From assembly GCA_944388865.1 (NCBI GenBank), contig CALXKM010000050.1, forward strand, positions 1 to 35,689: a DNA stretch of 35,689 bases, given 5' to 3'. Below, piece by piece: positions 24,898 to 33,173 of the stretch. Positions within the stretch are counted from its first letter, which is position 1; every line of letters starts with the position of its first letter. The position numbers and the translations under genes were made by a program. Source of the DNA: an uncultured Duodenibacillus sp. (GTDB lineage: Bacteria > Pseudomonadota > Gammaproteobacteria > Burkholderiales > Burkholderiaceae_F). The notes beneath the pieces are model-generated. The model was not told the DNA's origin. It ran no database searches and was given only the letters and a program-made list of their open reading frames with translations.

Positions 24898-26055
24898 ATG
24901 CCGCATCAATACACCGAAAAGCGACAATCGGTCGCTCGATTTGCCTTTGTTTGCCGATATCGCAAAGGAACGCTGCAATCCAAAAGCAAGGAACCTGCCT
25001 TTGCTCCGATCGTGGTTGCCCTGAGTTCAAAAGCGATGGCTGAGATTTTGGGCTGTACAAGATTGGTGGAGTCGCAGCTGGAAGCTGATTTCTGGCAGAC
25101 GCAGGCTTTTGTAAGGGAGCTTGCCGTGCATCCGGATTCGCGCGTGCGGGCAGAAGCTGCGCGCTATGAGTGCCAAACATGCGAGACGGCGGAAGTGCTC
25201 GCTCAGGATCCTTCTTATGAAGTTCGAAGCAATCTGGTGCAAAACCAGCAGGCGCTTGACATGCTCTCGCTTGAAGGTGTTCTGGCTTTGGCAGGAGAGG
25301 ATCCGGACTTGCAGCTGGAGGCCTTGGGAACGTTGAGGCTATTGCTTGCGGGCGCCGATCAAGAAAACTACGCCATGAGAAAAGATAAGCTTGCTGGCTT
25401 TTTGAAGACGGCTCAATCATTTCCCGATCAGATGATTGTCTCAGAGCTCGAATCAATCAAGGCGCAAGGCGAAGACATCTTTATGCATGAGCCAAGGCTG
25501 CGGCCATCTTCTCGATGTCTGAGACATCGAAGGGCGCGCGAGGCAAGCGCCTCGTGCGGCGCAATTGAATGTCTTGCCGGATTTTTAAAGACAACCATCC
25601 CTGCGGGCTTTGATGCAGCCAAGCCTGTGATCAGGCTTGATGCAGATGCTCTCGACTATATCGTCGACAGCCTCGAAGATGGACCTACGGCAGATGCAGT
25701 GCTGCAGCGTCTGGCGGAGCACCCGGCAAGTTCCGTGCGGGCATCTGTGGCGCAAAACTCTCTGATTACCCGGCGAGCAATCGACAAGCTTGTCGCAGAC
25801 AAAGCCTACAGCGTTCGCAGCGCTTTGCTCGAAAACGAAGAGGTGCTCTCAAAGTGCAGTGTCCAGGAAATCGTTTCAATCATCGACAAAGATCCGGGAC
25901 TGCTGCAGAGTCTTACTTGGAATCCATTTATCGCCCAGAGAATTTACTCTGCGCTCGAAGAGGCTTTCGGATCGAGCGAAGATCCATTTGTGCAGGAACT
26001 CATGATCGACCTGCAGGAGTCGATCGAAGATGAGCAGGATGTTGAGGGCTTCTAA
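24898..26055 (+). CDS. LRV/HEAT-like repeat protein of unknown function
   Basis: 385 residues. The recognisable parts are short helical repeats of the leucine-rich-repeat-variant type. At about residues 67-125 they include RELAVHPDSRVRAEAARY and VLAQDPSYEVRSNLVQNQ. At about 275-350 they include LQRLAEHPASSVRASVAQ and LVADKAYSVRSALLENEE. Such arrays bind proteins or nucleic acids. No signal peptide or membrane segment. ATG 24898 has GGAGA at a good distance, but the first ~45 residues are unlike the rest, so ATG 25036 could be the true start. An Arg/Ser-rich stretch of ~20 residues between the two repeat blocks is encoded by two adjacent DNA hairpins. No partner is indicated by the neighbours. 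Confidence 0.65.
   Translation: MPHQYTEKRQSVARFAFVCRYRKGTLQSKSKEPAFAPIVVALSSKAMAEILGCTRLVESQLEADFWQTQAFVRELAVHPDSRVRAEAARYECQTCETAEVLAQDPSYEVRSNLVQNQQALDMLSLEGVLALAGEDPDLQLEALGTLRLLLAGADQENYAMRKDKLAGFLKTAQSFPDQMIVSELESIKAQGEDIFMHEPRLRPSSRCLRHRRAREASASCGAIECLAGFLKTTIPAGFDAAKPVIRLDADALDYIVDSLEDGPTADAVLQRLAEHPASSVRASVAQNSLITRRAIDKLVADKAYSVRSALLENEEVLSKCSVQEIVSIIDKDPGLLQSLTWNPFIAQRIYSALEEAFGSSEDPFVQELMIDLQESIEDEQDVEGF
25509..25557. repeat. Tandem hairpins inside the LRV gene
   Basis: Hairpin 1 is CGATGTC (25513-25519), TGA, GACATCG (25523-25529). Hairpin 2 is CGAGGC (25539-25544), AAGC, GCCTCG (25549-25554), extended by further pairs. Together they encode the Arg-rich segment between the two repeat blocks, which suggests a small palindromic (REP-like) insertion kept in frame. 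Confidence 0.45.
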
Positions 26056-26285
26056 CTGGCATGACAAAAAGTTTGATTGACCAAATATTCCCTTATTGGG
26101 AGTGAAGAGCCTGCTAATTTTGCATTCGCTGCTTCAATGATGTCTGTTTCGCAAGCCCTCAAAAGCTTGAAAAAATATTGCCCTGAGCAGGGACTTTTGC
26201 TGAGCGTTTGATTCGCGGCCTAAACTGTCTGTTGCAGAAGCTGGAAAGGTCCTCACTGTCGTCAATCCAGCAAAGGAGTCAAGCT

Positions 26286-27716
26286 ATGACCTGGGATTTC
26301 CACAAGCAATTCATCAATGGCCAGTGGGTGCAGTCAACCGGAAGCGGGCGAATCAATGTCGTCAATCCTGCCACGATGCAGCCCTTTGAATGGGTGTCCG
26401 ACGGCACGCTCGAAGACGCCAATCGTGCTGTTAAAGCCGCAAGCGCAGCTCAACCGGCTTGGGCGGCAGTTCCATTGGCCGAGCGTGTCGCGCTCATGAA
26501 AAGAATGCTGGAAAACTTGCGCACGATGGCCGATGAACTTGTGTCGCTTGAGGTCAAGGAATTGGGTTCACCCGAGTTTTTTGCTCGCGCTACTCACTGC
26601 AATTATCAGTTTGCCCGCATTGAGAGCTACATCGAGATCGCTCAGAGGCTTGAACTTGAAAGCGAGTACGCCGAAAGCCTCGTTATTCGCGAGCCGGTGG
26701 GTGTTGTCGCCTGCATCACGCCTTGGAACTATCCATTGGGTCAAGTGGTCCAGAAGGTAATTCCGGCCATTTTGATGGGCAACACAGTGATCCTCAAGCC
26801 CAGCCAGCACACGCCGTTGACAGCGTGCCTTTTGATGGAGGCCTTTAGATCGGCAGGGTTCCCGGCGGGCGTCGTGAACATGACTTCCGGACGAGGGAGT
26901 TTTCTTGGCGAAGCGCTCGTCAGCAATCCAAAGGTGGACATGGTCTCCTTCACCGGTTCGACACAGGTGGGAATCAAGCTTTCGCAGAAAGCGCTTGAAG
27001 GCATGAAGCGCATCAGCCTTGAGCTGGGCGGCAAATCTCCCTATGTCTGGCTGCCTGGCATGAATGACTATCGACCGGCTGTGGAGAAGCTTTTTGCATC
27101 CATTTTCTTGAACTCCGGGCAGACCTGCACGGCTCTCTCCAGACTCTTGGTGCCTGAGTCGATGGAAAAAGAGGCGCTCAATTTGATCAAGGAAGCTCTT
27201 CCTGCCTATGTGGTTGGAGACCCAATGGATCCGGCAACCAAGGTTGGACCTCTTGCGTCAAGAGCGCAGTACGACAAGGTTCGAAGCTACATTGAGCTTG
27301 GCTTGACTGAAGGAGCCGTGATGCAGGGCGGAGAAGTCCCGCCGCAGGAACCGCAGGGCGGCTATTACGTCAAGCCCGTGGTGTTTTCGGAAGTCAAAAA
27401 CAGCATGCGTATTGCTCAGGAAGAAATTTTCGGTCCTGTGCTTTGCGTCATCACCTATAAGAGCATTGAAGAGGCCATAGAAATTGCCAACGACACGCCC
27501 TATGGGCTTAATGCTTCCGTTTATGGCCCCAAGGAAAAGGCTGTGGGAGTCGCCCGGGCTATCAAGGCGGGCAACGTGTACGTCAACGACGGGCCACGCG
27601 ACATCACGGCGCCCTTTGGCGGCTATAAGGCTTCTGGCATCGGCCGCGAAGGCGGTGCTGCGGGACTGCTTGAGTTTACGCAGTACAAGGCGATTTTCGA
27701 GCATGGCGCGTATTGA
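26286..27716 (+). CDS. NAD(P)-dependent aldehyde dehydrogenase
   Basis: 476 residues, a full-length member of the aldehyde dehydrogenase superfamily, oxidising an aldehyde to its acid. The cofactor and catalytic motifs are ITPWNYPLGQ, ILKPSQHTPL, VSFTGSTQVG, general-base E246 in LELGGKSP, nucleophile C281 in NSGQTCTALSR, EEIFGPVLCV and PFGGYKASGIGREGG. The substrate cannot be told from sequence. AAAGGAG lies nine bases before ATG 26286. A longer frame from 26208 lacks family similarity. Cytoplasmic. It stands alone, between the LRV gene and the restriction island. Confidence 0.95.
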   Translation: MTWDFHKQFINGQWVQSTGSGRINVVNPATMQPFEWVSDGTLEDANRAVKAASAAQPAWAAVPLAERVALMKRMLENLRTMADELVSLEVKELGSPEFFARATHCNYQFARIESYIEIAQRLELESEYAESLVIREPVGVVACITPWNYPLGQVVQKVIPAILMGNTVILKPSQHTPLTACLLMEAFRSAGFPAGVVNMTSGRGSFLGEALVSNPKVDMVSFTGSTQVGIKLSQKALEGMKRISLELGGKSPYVWLPGMNDYRPAVEKLFASIFLNSGQTCTALSRLLVPESMEKEALNLIKEALPAYVVGDPMDPATKVGPLASRAQYDKVRSYIELGLTEGAVMQGGEVPPQEPQGGYYVKPVVFSEVKNSMRIAQEEIFGPVLCVITYKSIEEAIEIANDTPYGLNASVYGPKEKAVGVARAIKAGNVYVNDGPRDITAPFGGYKASGIGREGGAAGLLEFTQYKAIFEHGAY

Positions 27717-27882
27717 TGTTGCAGTGCTTTGTTAATGAGAGATGAGTCTGGTCAACAAGGGTGATGACGATTCAAAATTCGCCAAATGCTTTGTATTGTG
27801 GTGTTGATGTTTTACTCGTGGAGGTTCGAGAAAAAATGAAACGGTGTTTGTTGTGAGAAGCATGTTTAACTGATCTTGGGTT

Positions 27883-27941
27883 TTCGGAGCCCTGATAAGA
27901 AATACAGTTGTGTATGCAATTGGATTTCGATGGGCTCCGAA
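27883..27941. repeat. Perfect 10-bp inverted repeat near the island edge
   Basis: TTCGGAGCCC (27883-27892) and GGGCTCCGAA (27932-27941), 39 nt apart. The palindrome GAATAC-A-GTATTC (27939-27951) overlaps the right arm. There is no T-run on either strand, so a terminator is unlikely. The region 27717-27982 holds no credible gene. The repeat could be a recombinase site or the island boundary. Confidence 0.4.
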
Positions 27942-27982
27942 TACAGTATTCTGAGGAAAATAGTATTTGTGTTTTGAGCGCG

Positions 27983-29071
27983 CTAAATCTGATTGGTGAT
28001 TGCCGAGAAACAATAATCAGCCCATTTTTGGAGTAGCTCGCGGCGTCTGCCGATCATTTGACCACGTCTATAGGCGCCGTTGTGTTTGTCATTTGAGTCA
28101 ACATGAGCTAGACATAGTTCAACGACAGACATGTCGGCTCCATTTTCCTGTGCCCAAGTGGCAAACGAAGCGCGAAAACCATGCGTTACCGCAACGCGAT
28201 TGTTTTGGATGGGATCTCTGAATCCGCCGTGGCCGAGCTCGTGTGCTTTTCGATCAAGTTTGCGTATAAGTTTGCGAAGCGCTGTTCCTGATAGTTCTTT
28301 CCCGTTAGCAGTAAAGATCAAATTTTCATCAGTATTTGATTGTGATAGAGATCGAAGAAGGTCAAGAGCTTGAGTGCTTAGTGGTACTTCGTGAGGTCGG
28401 TTACGTCCCTGTTTTCCTTTCATGTGAGAGGAAGGAACTAGCCACTCGCGGAGGGGCAAATTCACTTCTTTCCACTGAGCTTGTTGGATGGGCTGCAAAC
28501 GTGAGACGGTGAGGATGGTAAAGAGGAGGGCAGTAGCGCTGACGCAGTCTTCTTTGATAAGCAAAGAAATAAAGAGAGGTATATCGCGCCAGTCGGCAGA
28601 GGGGTGATGTCCGCCAGGATTTCGTAAGCGCATGCCTAGATAGGGTTCTATGAGGTCAATTTCAGTGGGCAGGCGAATGTTAGGATTTCTGAGATTTTTT
28701 GCGGTAGACCAGCGAAGAAATTGGGATAAAGCAATAAGAACTTTAAGATGTGTTTGCTGTGTGCTTTGCATTGCTAGCTCGAGGCAATCGACAACATTTT
28801 GAATGGAAACTTGATAGGGACGAAGTGATCCAATTGTGGGAAATACATATTTTTCTCCTAAGGAATACCTGCGTTTATATGCATTTTTATCAGTCCATGT
28901 TTTTAAAATGGTGTATTCCTCTATCCATACGGGCCATAGGGCTCGTATATCTAGATTGAAAAGATCTTTGGGTGTCCTGTTGGATTGAGGTTGTTTTAAT
29001 TTGAGGATTTGGAATGCAAATGAATTTGTAAATTTGTTTGAGGTAAATCTTTTAAAAAATGAGAATAGCAT
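27983..29071 (-). CDS. Tyrosine recombinase, probable hsdS invertase
   Basis: 362-residue phage-integrase-family recombinase. The catalytic set is complete: R191 in TVSRLQ, a Lys at about 218-220 in SHMKGKQGR, H297-x-x-R300 in THGFRASFATWA, H323 in LAHVD and nucleophile Y334 in NGAYRRG. The N-terminal half provides a core-binding SAM-like domain (KVLIALSQFLRWS). ATG 29071 is preferred because AGGAG lies eight bases upstream. A Met seven codons earlier (29092) would overlap that site. The gene lies 67 bp from a silent hsdS cassette that shares inverted repeats with the expressed hsdS. It probably inverts that segment. Integration of the island is an alternative role. It is more A+T-rich than genes to its left. 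Confidence 0.88.
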   Translation of the reverse strand: MLFSFFKRFTSNKFTNSFAFQILKLKQPQSNRTPKDLFNLDIRALWPVWIEEYTILKTWTDKNAYKRRYSLGEKYVFPTIGSLRPYQVSIQNVVDCLELAMQSTQQTHLKVLIALSQFLRWSTAKNLRNPNIRLPTEIDLIEPYLGMRLRNPGGHHPSADWRDIPLFISLLIKEDCVSATALLFTILTVSRLQPIQQAQWKEVNLPLREWLVPSSHMKGKQGRNRPHEVPLSTQALDLLRSLSQSNTDENLIFTANGKELSGTALRKLIRKLDRKAHELGHGGFRDPIQNNRVAVTHGFRASFATWAQENGADMSVVELCLAHVDSNDKHNGAYRRGQMIGRRRELLQKWADYCFSAITNQI

Positions 29072-29111
29072 TTCATTATCTCCTAGTGGCATGAAATGCT
29101 GTTTATTTTGA

Positions 29112-30407
29112 ACTTGTTTTGTACTTGGTTTCGGCCTTCAGTTAGAGAGCGAACCGAAAGTTTCCCAAATTGGAGAAGCTTCAGAGGATGTTCCATTTCT
29201 GATTCCTGAGAAATGGAAGTGGGAAAAACTAGGTGATGTAGTTGAATTTAATTCAAAAATTTCACTAGACGATGAATTAGAAGCTAGCTTTTTACCTATG
29301 TCTGCAGTCAGTGCCGGATATGAAAATAAAATTGATACAAGTGAAAAGCGGTTGTGGAAAAACATAAAAAGTGGGTATTCTAAGTTTGCTGATGGCGACA
29401 TCATTATGGCGAAAATTACCCCTTGTTTCCAAAACTTAAAATCAGCAATTTGCAAAAATCTACACAACGGAATTGGAGCTGGTTCGACAGAATTTCACGT
29501 TATCAGGACAGGATCTTCACTAAATTCAGAATATTTATTGTTTTTTTTGAAATCACCTTATCTTATTAAGTACGGAGTGGAAAATTTTAAAGGTACTGCT
29601 GGACAGCAAAGAATTGGAACAAATGATTTAAAAAAATGTTTAATTCCTGTGCCACCACTTGAGGAACAGCAACGTATTGTTGACAAGCTTAACGAACTAA
29701 GACCGCTTGTTGAAACATACGGTAAAGAGCAACAACTTGTCGAGTTGCTTGAGGGGAGTTTTGCTGAAAAATTAAAAAGTTCAATTCTTCAGGAAGCGAT
29801 CCAAGGCAAGCTCGTTTCACAGCTAGAGAGCGAACCTGTAGTCACTCAAATCGGCACAAAACCACATGTTGCCCCATTTATTGTTCCAGATAAATGGAAA
29901 TGGGTTCAACTAAAAGCTGTCGGCAAAGTTATCGGAGGAGGAACCCCTAGAACTAATGTTCCTGAATACTGGGATAATGGGGATATTCCTTGGTTTACCC
30001 CTGCCGATCTTGGTAAAGTAACTGACATATATGTAGGATCAAGCGCAAGAAAAATAACCGCAAAGGGACTTGCTAACAGTTCGGCAATAACAATGCCAAA
30101 AAATTCTGTTTTGTTTTCTTCTAGAGCACCAATTGGTTATATAGCGTTAGCGAAGGAAAACTGCTGCACAAATCAGGGGTGTAAATCTTTTATTGCCAAT
30201 GAATCTGTTATCGTGCCAATGTGGGCCTACTGGGTCCTAAAGGCTCGTACACCTGATATTGTTTCAAGAGCTTCTGGAACTACGTTTAAAGAAATCTCTG
30301 GTCGAGGTATGGGGGACACATGGATTCCGCTGCCCCCCATTGCAGAGCAAAACAGAATTATTACGAAGATCAAAGAGTTGTTTGATATCGCGAAAGTATT
30401 GCAATAG
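29112..30407 (+). CDS. Silent hsdS cassette (no start codon)
   Basis: Open frame for two target-recognition domains of a type I specificity subunit, without its N-terminus. Homology to the expressed HsdS begins abruptly at QLESEP (codons from 29139), and an in-frame TGA at 29109 leaves no ATG, GTG or TTG before it. The first ATG, at 29298, is well inside TRD 1. Layout: TRD B (after PEKWKWEKLGD), central conserved helix (PPLEEQQRIVDKLNEL ... SILQEAIQGKLVSQLESEP), TRD C (PDKWKWVQLKA ... GGGTPRTN), and the final EQNRIITKIKELF helix. Both TRDs differ from those of the expressed gene. It ends 11 bp from the end of the convergent hsdS. It is likely to be a store of alternative specificities. Confidence 0.8.
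   Translation, partial: TCFVLGFGLQLESEPKVSQIGEASEDVPFLIPEKWKWEKLGDVVEFNSKISLDDELEASFLPMSAVSAGYENKIDTSEKRLWKNIKSGYSKFADGDIIMAKITPCFQNLKSAICKNLHNGIGAGSTEFHVIRTGSSLNSEYLLFFLKSPYLIKYGVENFKGTAGQQRIGTNDLKKCLIPVPPLEEQQRIVDKLNELRPLVETYGKEQQLVELLEGSFAEKLKSSILQEAIQGKLVSQLESEPVVTQIGTKPHVAPFIVPDKWKWVQLKAVGKVIGGGTPRTNVPEYWDNGDIPWFTPADLGKVTDIYVGSSARKITAKGLANSSAITMPKNSVLFSSRAPIGYIALAKENCCTNQGCKSFIANESVIVPMWAYWVLKARTPDIVSRASGTTFKEISGRGMGDTWIPLPPIAEQNRIITKIKELFDIAKVLQ
29138..29155 (+). repeat. hsdS inversion repeat IR1, silent copy
   Basis: TCAGTTAGAGAGCGAACC, 18 bp, identical in inverted orientation to 31623-31640. Similarity to the expressed gene ends exactly at its left edge. Confidence 0.7.
29811..29836 (+). 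repeat. hsdS inversion repeat IR2, silent copy
   Basis: 26 bp containing CACAGCTAGAGAGCGAACC. It matches the inverted copy at 30969-30994 at 25 of 26 bases and lies between the two TRDs of the silent cassette. Confidence 0.7.
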
Positions 30408-30418
30408 AAACAAATCGT

Positions 30419-31702
30419 TTAAATAGACTTGATATTGCCAATGTATTGAAATAGTGATTTTATTGTTTTGACAATTCTTCGTTGCTCTTCGAGAGGAGGT
30501 AGTGCTAATGGTATTTGTTCTGTCTCTTTCTTAGTGATATGAATCATTGTGCTACCTCTTCCCGATGTGCTTTTTAACTTCTCAGCCATTGAGAGAAGCC
30601 AAAAATACAACCATTCTTTGTCGACATATTCAGAACAAATAACTTTCCAGATGTGATAGTGATATATGCATCGGCCACCGTTCCAAATTTTAGGACCAAA
30701 TGAAGCAGACCATGCAAACAACAAATCGTTGTCATCACAATATTTGTTAGGTTCTAATTCTAAGTCTGAATAATACCAAGATCCATTTGTGAAAAAATTT
30801 CCAACTCTCAAAACCGGCACTCTCCCCGGAGCTTTGTTTAGCAATTCAGATTTTGAGTATGCCCTTCCATTTAATAGACTAGCAACGTTCGAAAACTTGA
30901 CCCATTTCCATTTTTCTGGAGCATTAAAAGGAATACTTTTTGGTTCCTCTCCAATTATGTCCACTTTGGGTTCGCTCTCTAGCTGTGGAACGAGTCTCCC
31001 CTGGATTGCATCTTGAAGAATTGAGGCTCGAAGTTTTTCAGGAAAAGTGGCTTCAATAGATACTAGTTCTTTTTCTTCACGTTGATAAATCTCAACGAGC
31101 TTCTTTAATTCATAAAGCCGTTTTACAATGCGTCTTTGTTCTTCGATAGGTGGTAGGGCTAACGGAACTTGTTCTGTCTCCCTTTTAGTTATATGAATCA
31201 TTGTACTTCCTCGTCCAGAAGAACTTTTTAATCGTTCGGACATCGCAAGTAACCAAAAATATAACCATTCCTTATCCACCGATTTGGAGCATATTACCTT
31301 CCAGATGTGATAGTGATAAATACACTTTCCGCCATTCCAAATCTTAGGCCCAAACGAGGCAGACCAGGCAAATAGCAAATCGCCATTATCGCAGTATTTA
31401 TTTGAATCTAATTTCAAATCCGAATAATACCAAGAGCCATTTGTAAAAAAATTGCCAACTCTTAAAACAGGAGTTCTTCCCGGGGCATCATCTAATAGTT
31501 CATTTTTAGAATAAGCGCGGCCATTTAAGAGACTCGCAATGCTTGACAATGTTACCCATTTCCACTTTTTAGGGATTTCATATGGTACAGCCTTCAATCC
31601 ATTACCAACCTGCGTAACCTCTGGTTCGCTCTCTAACTGAGGAACAAGCTTCCCTTGAATTGCATCCTGAAGGATCGAAGCCCACAATTGCTCAGCTTTC
31701 AT
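30419..31702 (-). CDS. hsdS: Type I restriction-modification specificity subunit with duplicated TRD
   Basis: 427 residues. HsdS chooses the DNA target of the HsdM/HsdR complex. Layout: a short N-terminal conserved helix (ASILQDAIQGKLVPQLESEP), TRD 1, central conserved helix (PPIEEQRRIVKRLYELK ... SILQDAIQGRLVPQLESEP), TRD 2, and the final EEQRRIVK helix. The two TRDs are about 85 % identical over some 129 residues. Shared stretches include VLRVGNFFTNGSWYYSDL and SGRGSTMIHIT. ATG 31702, with AGGTG just upstream, is preferred to the GTG at 31711. The start overlaps the hsdM stop. Its end faces the silent cassette across 11 bp. The repeats make it a probable subject of inversion. Confidence 0.92.
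   Translation of the reverse strand: MKAEQLWASILQDAIQGKLVPQLESEPEVTQVGNGLKAVPYEIPKKWKWVTLSSIASLLNGRAYSKNELLDDAPGRTPVLRVGNFFTNGSWYYSDLKLDSNKYCDNGDLLFAWSASFGPKIWNGGKCIYHYHIWKVICSKSVDKEWLYFWLLAMSERLKSSSGRGSTMIHITKRETEQVPLALPPIEEQRRIVKRLYELKKLVEIYQREEKELVSIEATFPEKLRASILQDAIQGRLVPQLESEPKVDIIGEEPKSIPFNAPEKWKWVKFSNVASLLNGRAYSKSELLNKAPGRVPVLRVGNFFTNGSWYYSDLELEPNKYCDDNDLLFAWSASFGPKIWNGGRCIYHYHIWKVICSEYVDKEWLYFWLLSMAEKLKSTSGRGSTMIHITKKETEQIPLALPPLEEQRRIVKTIKSLFQYIGNIKSI
30969..30994 (-). repeat. hsdS inversion repeat IR2, expressed copy
   Basis: Inverted partner of 29811-29836 (25/26). It lies between TRD 1 and TRD 2 of the expressed gene, so recombination here would exchange TRD 2 only. Confidence 0.7.
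31623..31640 (-). repeat. hsdS inversion repeat IR1, expressed copy
   Basis: Inverted partner of 29138-29155 (18/18). It lies just before TRD 1, so recombination here would swap the whole two-TRD cassette behind the fixed N-terminus. Confidence 0.7.
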
Positions 31703-33173
31703 TACTGTCACCTATCATTTCGAGAATCTTTGCCAGTGCTTCGTCCATTTTCCTCTCATGAGCTTCCCGTTCAGCTTGATACTTTGCTATCAATTCTTTC
31801 GGAGGCAGAATTTCTTCCTGTTCTTGTGGATATCCGCAGAGATCAAGGTTGTAATCAAGGGCTTTAATTTCGTCTACTGAGAATTTTTTTACTTTATCAA
31901 CACCATCTAATTGCACCTCAGACCGGTTATCCCACCACTGTGCAACTTCATCGAGATGCTCCAACTTTATGGGCTTTGTTTTTGAGAAATGTTTGTAACC
32001 TTCAGGCATATCAACTCGATAGAACCAAGTTTCCGTGGTGGTACCTGAGTTGTCAAAGAAGATAATATTGGTAGCGATGGATGTGTAAGGTGCAAACACG
32101 CTTGTCGGCAGTCTGACAATTGTGTGTACGTCGAACTTCGAGAAGAGCAGCTTTTTGATCTCTGTTTTTGCTCCACTTCCAAACAAAAAGCCATCGGGAA
32201 TGATTACTGCTGCTCTACCGTTTTTCTTAAGACGATAAGCAATTAGTGTCATGAACAAATCCGCTGTTTCGGCACTACGGAATTGCTCAGGGAAATTCAT
32301 CTGAATTTCGGGCTTTTCGCTTCCACCATAGGGCGGATTCATCAGGATAACGTCGAATTTATCTTTTTCCCCGTATTCTTGAACGTTCGTAGTCAGAGCA
32401 TTGTCATGCCGAATATTGGGCTCGTCCAGTCCATTTAGGATTAGATTGGTGACACAAAGCAAATAAGGAAGCGATTTTTTCTCAATCCCGAAGAATGAGC
32501 GCATTAGAACCGCTCTGTCTTCATTGGTTCCAGCCGCTGCTGCCGGGTCAAGAACCAGCCGAGCGGAGTTTAAAAAACCGCCGGTACCGCAGGCAAAATC
32601 GGCTACGCAATCGCCAGGTTTGAGTTGCACGTGTTGTGCCATGAAGTCCGTCAGAGCTCTTGGTGTGTAGAACTCACCGGCATTGCCTGCGCTTTGCAAT
32701 TTTTTGAGGATTGTTTCGTAGATCTGCCCAAATGCGTGGGTTTCGTTAGGATCACTGAAGTCAAATTCATTGATGAGGGCAATCAAGTCATAAAGCTGAA
32801 CCCCCTCTTTCATGTAATTATGAATGTCTGAAAAGACTGCTTTGACGACACTCTTTTTTTTCGGGCAATTTGGAGGCAATTGCAAGTTGCGCAACGTAGG
32901 GAACAGTTCGTTATTAACGAAACTGATGAGCTCATCCCCCTTGCGCATGGTTAGGTTGTTGACGCTCGTGTTAGCCCAGTTTCTCCAACGACATTTTTCT
33001 GGAATGATTGATTCAAAGTCGTTTTCGAGCAGGTCCCACTCGGATTCTGCGTCATCATAGATTTTCAGAAAGAGCATCCAGGTCAGTTGCTCAATGCGTT
33101 GTGCGTCACCATTGACACCTGCGTCCTGGCGCATGATGTCACTGACTCGCTTTACAAAATTGCTGATGCTCAT
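31692..33173 (-). CDS. hsdM: Type I DNA methyltransferase subunit
   Basis: 493-residue N6-adenine methyltransferase subunit, which with HsdS protects host sites and with HsdR forms the restriction enzyme. The N-terminal HsdM bundle (MSISNFVKRVSDIMRQDAG ... LTWMLFLKIYDD) is typical. The catalytic domain has GEFYTPRAL, AdoMet motif I DFACGTGGFL (192-201) and motif IV NPPYGG (279-284). Full length and intact. Its ATG overlaps the hsdR stop by four bases (ATGA), and its end overlaps hsdS, giving a tightly coupled hsdR-hsdM-hsdS operon. Confidence 0.96.
   Translation of the reverse strand: MSISNFVKRVSDIMRQDAGVNGDAQRIEQLTWMLFLKIYDDAESEWDLLENDFESIIPEKCRWRNWANTSVNNLTMRKGDELISFVNNELFPTLRNLQLPPNCPKKKSVVKAVFSDIHNYMKEGVQLYDLIALINEFDFSDPNETHAFGQIYETILKKLQSAGNAGEFYTPRALTDFMAQHVQLKPGDCVADFACGTGGFLNSARLVLDPAAAAGTNEDRAVLMRSFFGIEKKSLPYLLCVTNLILNGLDEPNIRHDNALTTNVQEYGEKDKFDVILMNPPYGGSEKPEIQMNFPEQFRSAETADLFMTLIAYRLKKNGRAAVIIPDGFLFGSGAKTEIKKLLFSKFDVHTIVRLPTSVFAPYTSIATNIIFFDNSGTTTETWFYRVDMPEGYKHFSKTKPIKLEHLDEVAQWWDNRSEVQLDGVDKVKKFSVDEIKALDYNLDLCGYPQEQEEILPPKELIAKYQAEREAHERKMDEALAKILEMIGDSNES

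Noticed and set aside
24719-25024. 101-codon plus-strand frame before the LRV gene
   Set aside because: Starts in the terminator region without a ribosome-binding site. Its last ~30 residues look protein-like, so a frameshift at the start of the LRV gene is possible but not supported.
27818-27830. GTGGAGGTTCGAG, resembling a tRNA T-arm, as a possible integrase attachment site
   Set aside because: No acceptor stem or other tRNA arms can be built around it, so no tRNA or tRNA fragment is claimed.
27732-28013. 93-codon minus-strand frame after the aldehyde dehydrogenase
   Set aside because: Overlaps the recombinase end and inverted repeats, has no ribosome-binding site and no protein-like pattern.
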